A stretch of 64,000 nucleotides of DNA from Alnus glutinosa (lineage: Eukaryota; Streptophyta; Magnoliopsida; Fagales; Betulaceae), in contig NC_084897.1 of assembly GCF_958979055.1 (NCBI RefSeq), positions 26,140,628 through 26,204,627 on the forward strand, read 5' to 3'. The translations under genes and the position numbers were made by a program. Each line of letters starts with the position of its first letter. The stretch's first letter is position 1. Positions 1 through 13,078 of this stretch are shown one piece after another. The notes below the pieces were generated by a model. It was not told the DNA's origin, made no database searches, and saw only the letters and a list, made by a program, of their open reading frames with translations.

Positions 1-3000
1 CAGCTGTCATCTCTGTATTGCTCTGTCCCAAACTCTTTTCTCACATCTTTTCCTAGTTCCTCTGCGACACCCCAAACCATAATTAAAAAAAAACCCTTCA
101 GCCTGCCCAAAAACAACTAATAATTTATATATAATTAACTTGGTCATATATTTCTGATTTTATGAAACAAATCCCTGGTCCGGAGGCAATGGAACTTGGA
201 ACTTCCCACTCCCCACGTTTTTTTCTGCTATGGAGTCCATACTAAAGGAAGGTTTTTAATGGCTTACTGCATAAATGACAACATTTGATCGAGACCCATC
301 GGGCGAACTGGGAAGAAAGTAAAATATCGTGGGGGGAGATTCTGATTCTTCATCTTCATGATTACATGCAGCCAGTTTCTTTGTTTTGGTAATATGATCC
401 ATTGGTAACAAGAGTGAAAAGTAAACCTTATAACCTTTGGATATTCCTCATAGAACAAACTACAGTACTACAGCACGAATTCTGAGGCAATCAATTGGGG
501 TATAGGTTATGGAGGGCCTTAACAGTACAGACTGTAGATCAGCAGAACCAAGAGAAGCTGGAAGGAAGGCCAAAAAACCCACAACAAAGGAGAAAAAAGA
601 AAGCATTCATTCATTATTTGCCAAATCCATGTTCTCTTTCATCATGGAGTCTTGCCCACTTTCAGTCTCTACCCACCAAATAAACGCAAAGGCGTAGGCA
701 TTTTCTTCTTGTGGGTTGGTTTTCTGGGAAGCTGGTTGACTTTATAGTGGCACAAAAACTACATGAAACAAATAGGGTAAGAATGTGTAAATGTGGTGAT
801 CTTGCAGCCCTCTTGGAGGGATCCCTATCAATCTTACCTGCTTGAGAAGTATTTTAGCTTACAGAGATGTGATGGCAATTGGCAACAACAACTACTACTT
901 TAGCCTACACACGTGGACGACAGACAGCAATGATCCATTTGACGTTAACTCACTCTCCTTCTCATACAAGTGTGAGAATTGAGAATGTTTTTAATAACCG
1001 TCAAACGTGAGATGCTGCTGTTTATATAAGACTTCTCATGACTCACTTTTGGTTAAACAACATGTATGTGCTTAATTTTGGCAATCCTTGGAAACTCCTG
1101 CAATTGTGATTGATAACATAATTTAGTTGCAAAGAGCAGATTTGGAGAGGCTGCAATTAACTTTGCATTGTCGATTAGTAGTCATGTCGACCCAATTACT
1201 ATATTGGTAAATTATAACCTGAGTTATTTAATTAAACCGGTCAAACTTTTTAATTATAACTCGTTAATTTCGTGTTTAGTTCATGTCAAATTTACAAGCT
1301 GTGTCAAAAATTTTAACTCATAAATGTAGCATATCGGGTTTGAATTGTGTCGAAGCATGTATATAAGACTTAATTAGTTAACTCTAAACTAACTCATTTA
1401 ACTAAATGGGTCAGACGATTCAGACCCCTAACCCTAACTCGCTAATTTTGAATTGAGTTCAAAGGTTGAATTGAAAATTCTAAGTCCTAAATTAATCGTT
1501 GATATTACATGCAATACGGACTAATGCATATGGACTAATGTGAGAAAATTGGTGAGCCTTAACTTTACTCAACGCATGTTTAGACTGTTTAAGCTGCCAT
1601 TCTCACACTATCTCCGCAAAATACGGACAAGTAATTGCTCATCTTCTGGTGCGCAATAAGCAAAATACTTTTGACTTGCCCTAAGAGCATTCCAAATGGC
1701 TCAGCCATTTTCACTTTTAGGCTAAAATAGCTAACCAATTCATTAAAAAATTCCTCTATTTGATTTTACAAATCAAATGCAAAATGCATTTGTGTGGAGT
1801 TCTACTATTCACAAATGCACTTTTTTTTTTCTTTTTTTTATTTGTTTATCTTTCTTTCACTTTCTTTCTCTCTCATCAAAACTCATTTACGGCATAGCAA
1901 TATTTTAATATATCTCTAAATCTCGAAAATTGTATTTCCGAGTATATCTATATGACAAAATCTATATTTGACATTTTAAAGTCACGCTCATATGAAACAC
2001 CTCATATGATAACAAAAATTTTGCTGACTTTATAGCAAATAATTATTCCAAAAAAAAAATAAAAAAAAAGGACTAATTGTTGAAAAATTATCTAAGAATT
2101 AAAAAAAAAAAAAAGATAAATAAAGAATTAAAAAAAATATTTAAATGATACAGTAAAATAAAAGATAATTTAATGTACGGTGCATTTTGAAATCTATTAG
2201 TTAAAATAAATAAAATAAGCTATTTTACATATAAAAATACATAAATTATTGATACTGCTATGAATAAAAGGTTAAGAACCAAGAGAGAGAGAGAAGGAAA
2301 AGGTAAAAGTATCCTCCCATGGTAATGACCAAAAATACGTTTTCGTCAAAATTATTAATAAATAATTTAAAACAGTGAACACTTTTCAAAAGAGAATCTA
2401 AAAAGAAAAATCACATTTATATCCTATTAACATACTTTTTAAAAACAAAATTAAAAAAACATTTTTTAAAATTATTATCAAACATATCAGTCTCAATTTT
2501 ATTTATTATTATTTTTTTAAAAAAAAAAAAGAAAAAAAAAAAGAACCGAACTTGATGGTAATTGATGGCACAAAGCCACTCAAGACCCAAGTTAAATAAA
2601 CTTGCCATAATTCCGAATCTCTGACCCTCTGGAGTAAAATCAACTATCATCAAGTACTGAAACTGTCATAATATGTGGGTTGCAGTGGCTGTTCAAAGTT
2701 ATACTAATAATTTATTAGTATTATTAACTAATTTAACTCAAAATTAAAATAAATATGTCTTATCCTTTTAGTCATAGCACCTTTCCTTTTTTCTTTTTCT
2801 TTTTTTTTTCTTTTTTTTTTTTTAAATATAAGCACCTTTCGGTCCTTTCCTTTAGTTATGCCCAATTAGGACTCTTCGTACAGTCTATTGTTGCTTTAGA
2901 GAGATGGTGTAGCTCCAGGATAGGTTCATCGACATAGCATACTAGGGTGATAGTGATGGTAGTGCCGTAGTAGAGAACAATTTTGTTATTTTTTGTTTTT

Positions 3001-3510
3001 AGGATTCAAAATTTTAGCAATTTGTTCACTATTTTTCTGGTGAAAGAGTTCAGCTCTTATAAAGGTCCAGCTGTCTCGATTCAGATTTTTAATAATTTAT
3101 TGACTATTTCCGTAGTAAAAAAATTATTTGGCCCCCTCCCATTAGAATGTCTGGCTCCGTCCATCACAAGTGAGCCTATAGAAATTTTTTCATATTACAA
3201 TTTAAATAGTAAAATTGTAAAAGATCTCTATCCCATAACCAGACTGAACTTGATCCTTTGAAGGGCCAAGTAGGGGCTTTTAAGGGGGCTCAGAGCTTAG
3301 TCTTTTTCATCCAAAAGAGAGGAACACTAGAGGAAGAAAGTTCTACTTTAGATGTGAACGTAGATTTAATTTCAAATAACATGAAATTACACCCTGCTCA
3401 TAATAACTCACGTAGCAGTTTAAGAATAAAAATATTACAATTTCAAAACACAATTAATAAAAATATGTAGTTTTAAAATATACAGTTTCAACGTTTAGCA
3501 AAATTATAAT
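1..3510. other. AT-rich intergenic DNA, no gene seen
   Basis: I find no open frame that looks like a real protein. The segment holds homopolymer A and T runs (around 2040-2120 and 2515-2542), an AT-rich repeat-like stretch with TE-style wording at about 1180-1500, and a possible decayed MITE end at about 1684 (GAGCATTCCAAATGGC). There is a G-box (CACGTG, about 910) and a TATA-like TTTATATAAG near 1020, but no coding sequence follows, so I do not call a promoter. Confidence 0.5.
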
Positions 3511-3513
3511 TTA

Positions 3514-3800
3514 GGCCTCGTTTGGCAATCATTTTCTTATATTTAAGATAAATTTTTATTAGTAGTAACAAAAGGTAATTTATGTAATATCAAGTAGAAA
3601 AGATTTATATAGAAAAGTGAAAAAAAAAATTATATTTCAGAAATTTTTTTTATTTAAATAATAAAAAAAATTGTTGGTATGATATTAAAGGAAAAAAAAA
3701 AAACTAAAAATGTTCTAAATTTGATTTTTTTTTTTTTTTTAAAAAAAAAAGTGAAAATAAAAGAAGTGATAGAAAGAAAAAAAATTGCCAAACGGGAGCC
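3514..3800. mobile_element. Small PIF/Harbinger (Tourist)-like MITE
   Basis: The ends are inverted: GGCCTCGTTTGGCAAT on the left and the complement of GGCTCCCGTTTGGCAAT on the right. The left flank is TTA, the usual PIF/Harbinger target; the right flank is TCA, so the duplication is no longer perfect. The interior is A/T runs and noncoding. The same terminal word GGCCTCGTTTGG opens the larger element at 11090, so the two are probably relatives. Confidence 0.5.
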
Positions 3801-4024
3801 TCAGTCTTTAAAAATCATTATTTTTAAAAACACAGCCATAACGTCAAAAAGAAAGTTTTTATTTTATTTTTTTTTCTCAAACGCCTCCCCGACATATCAC
3901 ACACTTGTAGATTTTGTTTAAAAGAAAGTGCTGTCAAATCAAATTGGTCCTTAGCGTACTGGGATGGTCTCGAAAGGACCCATTTCCCATGCTTTCAAAC
4001 ATTGTGGACGCCTTACAGAGAAAG

Positions 4025-4055
<31 letters not shown>

Positions 4056-4780
4056 TAACAAGTTCCAGAGTTTAAATAAACATGAATACCAACCATATCC
4101 AGACGAAATCTGGAAAATCCATAGGATTGTCCCCAAGGGACCATCTTTATGCAGTAGATTCTTCTCAAAGGGTTTGAAGAAATAAGATATACATATAAAT
4201 GTAATAATATAAGTATGATATATGTGACAGAGAAATTCAAAACAAAAAAGATGGATCAAGACTAGAAAGATTGCAGTTGGAGCACGAGCTGCAGCATCCA
4301 GCAAAAGCCACCCACCTCTCTTCCCCTCACAGTCGGCAGACATGAACCCACCAAGCACTTGCATCACTCAGAATTATATGGTATACCTCCAGAAAGTGGA
4401 GGTGATCTGACCCCAAAGATTCAAAAAACCAGCTGAGGGGCAGGCAAGGGAAATGAGATAAAAATTCCCCATACAAAAACATTGATCATGCCACCATTAA
4501 GAACAATGGAGTTAAATGCAAAACCCCCACAAAAACCATACATGCTACTAGCTCGAGTCATAAATGGTTCTTTTTTTCTTTTTTTTCTTTTTTTTTCTGC
4601 TTTAATCTTTTTCTGTTCTGTAATAAATTCCCCTTCCCCTTTCAAATAATGGCTTCCCATGTACTCATGAGAAATCATGTTTTACCATGGCAAGACCACT
4701 ACCTGCAGTTCAAGTCCCTCCATTCCCCTCTTTCCTTCAGAAATTAGTTCTTAAAAAAAAGTGCACACATCTCTCTTACT

Positions 4781-7700
4781 CTAATTTCTTGCCGAAACAG
4801 AGTGATCTGAACCAGCTTGAAGACTGACTTGATCTGTCCTGTTCCCACCAGACAGCTGCAACTGGCTGCTAGAGTCCCCAGATTGTAGTCCACTTTGGAA
4901 TGCTTCAGCACGAACATTGGATTGATCCCTTCCACTGCTGAGGTCAGCAGTCTTCTCCTCCAGTGCCATGTTTTGGACATGAGCTGTCAGCATATCCTGA
5001 CTGGTATTTCCATAGGTCTGAAGGCCTGAACTATTGGCAAACTGAACTGCAGATGGCATTATCCATCTCTTCCAATCGTTGCGCCTTCTTACTTTGTCAC
5101 CCTAAAGGCAGAGGGATTGGAATTAGAGAAGCAAAAAGATTTGACACAGTACCAAAACGTCATCAAACAAGCTTAATATCATTAATCTTCAAACCAATTA
5201 CCCTAAACTCATTCTATAAATATACCTGTACTTCCAGAACAGTTGAAGTTCGGACAGCATCCAAGATAAGCTGGATATTTTCTGTCAAGTGCACAACCTG
5301 AAAAGCAAGCCACAGAAACATATCATCTTTGCATCAATAGATTAAGGGGAAAAAAATTTTTTCTCTGGCACTACTGCAATGATGGGACTAGCACATCCAT
5401 TTTTTGAAGCATTTTTCTCTTTGGCCTGGAAACGGGAAAAATACAAAAAGTGGCATACTGTGACCAAAAGACAAAAACAGCGACAATAAAAGAACGAGAC
5501 AGCACAAAGACAAATAGTCAGATTCCAATTTATATAAATCTGTACAGTAAAAAATGGCATTAGAAACACAAGCCAGCACCAGTACAGAAGATATGCAGGT
5601 GATAATACATCCGAGTGCAGAAATACAAAAAATAATAAATTACTCAATATCTTCCACCTGTCTGTTTGTGATATCTCAGAAATAAATATTCCAAAGTCAG
5701 TTCATGGGAAAAGAAGCTTACAGCCAGACCAGGAAACCAGGAAAATCAATTGATTAACCGTCCTGCATAGAGTCCAACTCGACTTTAAACACCTTTCCCA
5801 GAATCAACCAATGGTTTAAAAGCTTTTATATCATCGTCCCAAACTCCCAATTATTTGTCCCCATGAAGCTATCCCCTTAATCAGATAGATACTTCAATGA
5901 TATCATCATCCACAAACACAATCCTTCCAAGGAGTATAATACAAGGTAATTTTCATTACGGGTAAAAAAAGAAAAAATATAATGTAAACCTTAAAAGATA
6001 GGCCAATAAAAACTTTTTGATTAGTTTTGCCTATCAAATGAAGTTTTATAACATTTTTTTTAAAAAAAGAAAAGAAAAGAATAAAGAAAGAAGAAGAAGA
6101 AAGATTAGCAACACCTTAGACCAGCAACATAAAAGGTCCTCTGCCTCTTTGTTTTTTTTTTTTTTTTGGTGAGTTACAGACCTGGTGGAACTTGAACAGA
6201 CGACCTCACCCTCCACCTTGCTACAAAGGGAGGAAGTAGCAGTAGAGCTAAAGCTCATTGGTAACAGGTATTGACTAGCGAAAACAGCAAATATCTATAG
6301 GTTAAAATTTGTAATCCAAAATCTTTTTTCTTTCCAAAAAGAAAAATCAAAATACATCAATTTATGAAAAATCAAACATCTAACAGCACAAGGTCATAAA
6401 AGAAGGATAACATTGCACCCAATTCCCAGAGCCACTATCTGATCATAGGATTAATCCTAGTTGGGGGTTAGTATAAACCAAAAGCAAGTTAAAAAAACAT
6501 ATCCTGGATATATCACCGACTTATCAAAAAAGTGGAGATTTCTAGCAACACTGTTTTTTTTTTATAAGTCATTTCTAGCAACACTGTTAGAATAGAAGGA
6601 CATCACTTTTCAAATAAAAGTTAACTAGAAAGAGAAAAAATGTGGTCTCAGTGCAAAAAAATAAAAAACAAAGAATAATGATGCACCAAAAGCAGGAAAC
6701 ATCATGTTCTGGCTGCAAAAGTAATGGCACTTCAATACTATATCCAGGACTTCAGCAGGAGTCATCTCAGGCATCTAACTTTTAAGAGATGATTCATCAT
6801 ATATACTGTTGCTCCCAACCATAAATCTGAAACTAAAGGAGCTACTCAGCAAGTAGTTTTGGCGAGTTTGTGTACCACCAAAAAATTTTAATGTCACAAA
6901 TAGTGAGTAGGTAAAACCGCAATACCTAACAGAGACAAAGAAAATATAGAATCACTCCTCAAGACTGCTGTTAAGGAATTTTTCAAACTCCAGGAAGACT
7001 ATTGCATGTGCAGAAATAATAAGAAAGGCCAATTGATGTCTTCTGGAAACTTAAATGGTTCACAAAATGATCTTAAACAAAACATCCATATACTTGGGTA
7101 ACATAAATGTAAGTCAATCATGCACTAGTGGAACAAGCATCCATATTCATAGGTAATGTAAATGAAGCCAAAATTGCACTAGTGGACCTACAAGTGAAAG
7201 GAGTATTGAAGGATGACTACATATCTTTACATTCTAATTCAACTCCGAGGGACTGGAAAGTTAAAGAAACCATTTTCCTAAACATTGAAAAGTTGGTGCA
7301 TTACAAAATTAACCTGTCCAGACCTAGTTACCACCCTCGTCGATATATATTCCCCAATTACATACATTATTTTCGTACTAGGATAAGCAGTGTAGATTAT
7401 GCATACCAAGAGGGAGTATCTCTATATGAAAGATTGGGTGAATTAAGCCAAACCTACAATTTCATCCAGTCAAATATTAATCAAATATAAATAGATCATA
7501 TCTAGTAATTACATGGCCAGCATGATTCATAATGTCAATTGTGAGCAATCTAGAAAAAAGAAGCCCAAGATGATGAGAGAGATGGTGCATAATTAATGAA
7601 AGATTGAATATCTTGAAGATGGTTGGCACACCAAGAGGACAAGATTGTATTAGAAAATCATCATCCAAAATGGTTAGCAAATCTGCAGCAAAGACATGTT

Positions 7701-10545
7701 CAACATTTAAGTAGTAGACAGAGGGGATTGCTTAGCAATTCCCCTAAAATTTAGATAGAAACCCTCCAAAAAGCCCCAAATCCAATTACCCACCGTCCCT
7801 CAAATAAAGAAATAATATTTAAATGATATAAACAAATAATAGATAAGCGGATGTGGAGTCCATTTGAAAAGTATTTAGCAAAAATAGAAAAAAAGCAGTC
7901 TATTAGCTAAAATTTAGATAGAAATTTAGAGAAGCAGATGCGAATGCTATAGCTTCAAAATGGTGAATATGAAAGCACAGAAGGACTATTTAAAACGAAG
8001 GCTAGATAAGCCAACATTCTTCGTGTCACAATTCAACCATTAACCAAAAATTTTCACATAGCTATTTATTCAAAAGTACATGTTGAATCTTTATTGCGAA
8101 ATCTATTACCCTCACATGCTTAAAAACAATTGCTGCGTGTTAAAATAAAATAAATAACTTGATGCAAATAAATAACTAAACAAAAACGACTTCTAATAGT
8201 TCATGAAGTGCTTTATTCATTCATTACGCATTACTCAAAATCCTCAATTGACATCAGTTGCGCAATTGATGAAACCTCAGATATCACCAAGAACCTCCAG
8301 GATTGTTAAGGTGTTCATGAAGTCCTTTATTCATTCATTACGCAATACTCAAAATCCTCAATTAACATCAGTTGCGCAATTGATGAAACCTCAGATATCA
8401 CCAAGAACCTCCAGGATTGTTAAGGTGAATGTCCAATGTGCGTTAAAGTTGAAAAGGTTAAGATAAAATAAGAAACTGATCATAAATAATTAGCAGTAAA
8501 CAAAGAACACCACATCACTATTGCATAAGCAAAACCATTGAAATATCCCCAAACAACTCACTTTGTTGAAGCCTGCTATCAATTTAATAGGAACCCAGCC
8601 CTGGTCATCCATGTTCTGCCGCAAGTATGTATCTTTAATTAAATTCTCATTACTGCAATAATCGAATATGAGGTGCAATAAAAGTTAACATTCGGACAGC
8701 ATAATCAGTTGATCATGACAATAACAGAATATGGTTAACTAATTATATTGCCTATTAGGAACAAGTAAATAGAATACCTGAAATAATAACCTATCTGATC
8801 AACTATCTTAGTATGCAACTGAGGATCCGGAGCAGGGAGAAAAACTGCATGAGGCGGTATTGGGCCAACGAAAGGCATGCCTCTGATTGAGTCAGGAGGA
8901 GGTGGAGGAGCAACATATAACACTTGTGGTGGCAGTTCTGGAAAACGGATTGCAGCCTTAGAGCAGGCCCACACACTAAAAGCATAAAACTTGAATATTA
9001 ATACTGCTTACCAGGGAAACCAATGGGACTGCCAAAAGGCCGCATTGGTGGTGGGGGAATAAATGGGGCAGAATTTGGCGGTGGTGGTGGGGGCCTTATA
9101 AACCTAGGCACAACCCTCTGTTGCTGCATGTGAGTGTCTCTACCAGGGAAATTCCGATGAGCATTCCAATCTTGATTTCCACGATCTTGGTCACGCCTGC
9201 CTCCATAACCATGATTGTGAGAACCATCTCCGCGTGGATGTGATCCACCATTGCGGTTCCTAAACGAGTTGCGATGTGGCGGATGCTCATTACCACTATG
9301 GGATTGCGACCCAAATCCGCTCCTTTGCATATGGTCCTTCGATGAAGGGTTATTTGGAGCCGTCTCAATCACCAGACCTGCTGGTGCTTGCTGCTGATGA
9401 GAGATGCCACCATTAGAGGATGTGCTAGCATTAGTACGCTTCATTGATCTCGACCGTGAAGGTACATTATGGCTCGATGTTGAATTAGGATTCACATTAT
9501 TACTGTTCTGTTTCTGTGAAGAGGAAGATGGTGTTCCAGTCCCCTACAGTACACAACAATATAATCTAAATTTATGAATGTAGATAGGAAAAGTACATGA
9601 ACACATTAAACAAAAAAAGCCAAGAAGGAAATTCCAACATAATCACTATCAATTCAGTCACTGAAAAAAGGAGGAAAGTAAGAGAAAAAAAAATGATCAA
9701 TCTCACACTTTCTCTTATTCTAGCTTCCAGATTTTACAAAAAGCTCTTCACAACCAAACCAAACATCCTCATCACTCAGAATCGAGTGAATTGAAGAGAT
9801 TCAAGAAATATGCTCGCGCAATCCAACCTCATTAACATTCAAAATTTTGTTGCCCTTTTCCCTTTCCTACACTTCCTAAGCCTATAAGATTAGTATTTTT
9901 TTTCTATTTCCTACAATTTCAAATTCGATTAAGTTGTTTGAAATAACCTCAGCTGATTGGAACTATAACAATGACTAATCAATAAAACACATGAATTCCA
10001 GGCTACGAAACAAAGAGACCAAAAAACTAAAAGAATTTCACGAACCAAACCTGAGATGTAGCGACAGGTGATCCGGTATCAGATAAGCCTTTCAACGTTT
10101 CCGAAGACAATTTCGCGGAAGCCCTGGTGGACTCCGACAAAGCGGGCCAGGAGACCGCACCCCCCATGACCGGGCCAACCTCCGGGCCCGGCCCATTCGA
10201 CGGCTTGTTCCAGGCGGGCCTCTTCCCCGCATTGCCGTTCGACCCATTCTCCGAGCCCTCCCCCATCCCCTCCTCCGGCCCCACCAAAGCGACGTCTGGC
10301 TCAATCGCAGTCATCGATGACGTCGACGACGACAACGACGTCGTATTGGATGGCGATGACGGAGCGGCAGCGATCGGCTCAGGTTCTCCGCGCACGATTT
10401 GAGTCCACGGCGCCGGCGACGACGCTGCCCTCGTGGCGTGACGCGATTGAGGGCTCCCGATGGTGTTATCGCCGATGGAGTGACGCGGCGATTGGTTCAC
10501 CGAAGAGGCCGAATTGGTGTGGTTAGCACTACCGTTCGTAGCCAT
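4781..10545 (-). CDS. LARP1C: La-related protein 1 (LARP1B/C type), 6 exons, 556 aa
   Basis: RNA-binding protein of the LARP1 family; these proteins bind mRNA and influence its translation and decay in the cytoplasm. Exons: 10051-10545, 9012-9543, 8778-8937, 8562-8652, 5226-5297, 4781-5101, all with GT-AG introns and closing phase. Residues 1-340 are low complexity, with a conserved KRPAWNKP...SWPALSE patch near 110-145, a Gly/Arg/His-rich part and proline runs. The La motif spans about 380-465, from DQIGYYFS through LIKDTYLRQNMDDQGWVP to the basic KVRRRNDWKRWI. The tail ends SVSARN and has no DM15 (LARP1-box) repeats. From family knowledge, this fits the short plant LARP1B/C forms rather than LARP1A. 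The first ATG is at 10545. The fourth intron (3.26 kb) carries a SINE and a tandem duplication. The 3' UTR probably runs to about 4.0-4.3 kb. Confidence 0.93.
6152..6263 (-). mobile_element. tRNA-derived SINE in LARP1 intron 4
   Basis: Read on the minus strand, it has a degenerate RNA polymerase III A box (TAGCTCTACTGCTA, 6237-6250) and a B box-like GTTCAAGTTCC around 6184-6197, followed by an A-rich 3' tail (T run at 6152-6166 on plus). It matches the sequence at 21528-21656 over most of its length, for example AGGGTGAGGTCGT and AATGAGCTTTAGCTC. The two are diverged copies of one family. Confidence 0.65.
8199..8426. repeat. Tandem duplication, 2 x 114 bp, in LARP1 intron 4
   Basis: Two head-to-tail copies (8199-8312 and 8313-8426) begin GTTCATGAAGT and end with GATTGTTAAGGT. 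They differ at only about three or four positions by eye, so the duplication is recent. It lies about 135 bp downstream of the exon 4 donor in gene orientation. It keeps a chance open frame through both copies but shows no protein family. Confidence 0.9.
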
Positions 10546-10563
10546 CAGAATCAAAAGGATAAA

Positions 10564-10572
10564 TTAGGGTTT
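10564..10572 (-). promoter_or_regulatory. Telo-box in the LARP1 5' leader
   Basis: AAACCCTAA on the minus strand lies 19 nt upstream of the LARP1 ATG. Such telo-boxes are common in plant genes for the translation machinery. A second AACCCTAA lies at 10973-10980. The DNA between (10660-10830) is a long CT/GA-rich tract, as often seen around plant transcription starts. The role here is inferred from the motif only. Confidence 0.45.
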
Positions 10573-11089
10573 TTGAGTGTGTTTGTGTGTGAATAGTCGA
10601 CGAGTTGATCGACGATGATTTGAGGGTAAAAAGGGAATAAAATAATAAAATAAAATTCGGAGAGAGAACCGGAAAACAAAAAACAAAAACTCAGTTCAGT
10701 AATGCAGAGAAACCTTCTGGTGATGGATATCGGAGATGAGCGGTGGCTCTCCCTCTCCTCCTCTCCCCCTCTCTCTTTCTCTCTCTCCCTATTTTCCTTT
10801 GCTTTGGTTGCTTTGCTTTTGGAAATCCCTTTGAATGCTCTCAGGTTTTGGCTGTCTGCCTAAATTACGAAAGTGCCATCTAAGTTTTTGTTTTGAAGTC
10901 AGGAATACCCTCATGGGCGGAGTGAAAGAATTCGTACTCCGCTATGACTCTGATTGGACCGCGGTTAGGCCGTTAGGGTTAATCCATTGCTTTCCTTTAT
11001 GGCACAACTTACCTATTTGTTTTATGCTTCCACGTGTCGTACTATATATATATATATAAATGTTACCACATATTTGTCCTATACAATTA

Positions 11090-11924
11090 GGCCTCGTTTG
11101 GTTTGCGGATTAGACCCATGGAAAAGAATAACTATTCCTACTGAATAGCTATTCCTTTGTTTGGTTGTATATTATTTAAGGGAATAGTTATTCCCACGGA
11201 ATAGCTATTCCCTTACGAAGAGGAATAAGTATTCCACTCAAAAAGGAGTGGAATAGCTATTCCTTTCTTGTGGGAATAAATAAAATTCGTCTTTTGCCCA
11301 AAAACCCCAACCCTCTCAATACCCAAGTCTCTTATCCCCCTCTCTCTCTGTTTCTCAACTCATGGTGTATTTGGATACGAAATTTTGAAAATAAAATATA
11401 ATTTTGATTCTACTTTTTTCAAAAATAAATCATATTTTATTCAATTTTTTCAAAAACAAATCATATTTTATTCAACTTTTTATAAACAAATCACATTTTA
11501 TTCAATATTTTTTTTTTTTCTAAAAAGTCAAATCTCAAAATTCGCAAACAGAATAAGAATTTAATTATGATTTCAAAAATTCATTACTCAAATGCATCAT
11601 CAGTATCTCTCTCCATCTCTACAATTATATTCTCATCCCCCTCTCTCTTTCTCAACCCAACTTAATTTGTTGTGGGTTAGTCTATTTTTTTTTTTTTTTT
11701 TTTTCTCCTATGATTTAGCCTATGCAGATGATTTATTTTTTTATGATGATTATGTTTTTTTTTTTTTTTTTTCTTATAAACCATTTTACTTTGTAAGTAA
11801 AGAATGGATGTTTGTTACTGGAAAACAAATAAAAAAGAATAAAATAAAAAGGGCTTTGCAGATGATCTATTTTTTTTCTTTTTATTTTTTTATGATGGTG
11901 ATATGATGATTATATGTGTGTGTG

Positions 11925-11955
<31 letters not shown>

Positions 11956-12339
11956 CCCTTACAAATCATTTTGTAGCGTAATTGTATATGAAAAAAAAAA
12001 AAAAAAAGCCATGAACTCTATGAAATTAAAAAAAAAAAAAAACAAAAAAAAGGTCATAGTATGATTGTTTATGTTTTTAAAATAAAGAAAAAAAATGTCC
12101 TTAAGAATATAAATTATATTTTTATTATAAGGGTGTTTTAGAAAATTTGACTATAATATGATTCCATTCACAAATGTATTGCACTGTACCAAACAAAAGA
12201 ATACATATGCAATGTTCTATTCCACCGTTACAACCAAACAAAAGAATAGGAATAGTTATTTCATTCCACCTTCATCTATTCTCAGGAATAGTTATTCCTT
12301 TTCCTAATGGAATAGACATTCCGCAAACCAAACGAGGCC
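11090..12339. mobile_element. PIF/Harbinger-type non-autonomous element, 1,250 bp, TTA target duplication
   Basis: The terminal inverted repeats GGCCTCGTTTGGTTTGCGGA and its complement are flanked on both sides by TTA (11087-11089 and 12340-12342), the signature of PIF/Harbinger insertions. No transposase frame is present. Both subterminal regions are filled with copies of the palindrome GGAATAGCTATTCC and close variants. The interior has an imperfect roughly 33-bp tandem repeat (AAATCATATTTTATTCAA, about 11411-11510), a GT microsatellite (11916-11939) and long T runs. Confidence 0.88.
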
Positions 12340-12886
12340 TTAATAAATATTTATTCTTATATAAGTAAAAAAGAGGACGAGGATTCTTAATTTCTTATAA
12401 TTAGTCATCTAAATTGCACTTAATTTGAGCGGTGTGTATAAGGAGGAATTGTAAAGTTTATCTATCCCTTACAATTTAAAATATAAAGTTCACATGTCTT
12501 AGAAATCGAGACAAATGGTTCTCACAGTCCCATCTTGATAAAACTATCTAAAATATTTGTGATTCAAACAACCAATTATATGGAATCTCGAATAAATATT
12601 TGTTCTTACGGTTAATATATATATATATATATATGAACCATTAAATATATTTTTATATTATTTATTTGACTATGTAGCATTAATGTATGTATTTGTGGAA
12701 ATATAGCATATTTTGCAATGAATATGACAATGCCAATTATGAATCAGATTCTCTACCCTTACCGTTATAATTATTAAATTGAATCTTTGTTTTTAATTAA
12801 AGATAAATTATACACGTACGTTTCATAAACATCTTCATACAACTAAATTTTAAATTTACAATTGAATTTATGGGTAAATTTGAAAA

Positions 12887-13069
12887 GAGTAATGATTCAC
12901 TACCACCTAAATATACAACTTTTCACCACCTTGCCTATGTGGCAAGGTGGTCCCCCACCTTAATTTATTTTTAAAAAATAAAAAAACTCAAAAAGTAGTG
13001 GGGGACCACCTTGCCACATAGACAAGGTAGTAAAAAGTTGTATATTTAGGTGGTAGTGAATCATTACTC
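12887..13069. mobile_element. Mutator-like MITE, 183 bp, perfect 9-bp target duplication
   Basis: A nearly complete foldback: the first ~75 bases from GAGTAATGATTCACTACC pair with the last ~75. It is flanked by the perfect 9-bp direct repeat ATTTGAAAA (12878-12886 and 13070-13078). A 9-bp duplication is typical of Mutator-like transposases. It has no coding capacity. The length equals that of the element at 28572 and the end sequence is related to it. Confidence 0.9.
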
Positions 13070-13078
13070 ATTTGAAAA

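Noticed and set aside
1000-1040. G-box and TATA-like words as a promoter
   Set aside because: No coding sequence or exon follows within several kilobases on either strand.
7128-7490. 120-codon frame on plus in LARP1 intron 4
   Set aside because: No family signature, opposite to the gene, and composition equal to surrounding intron.
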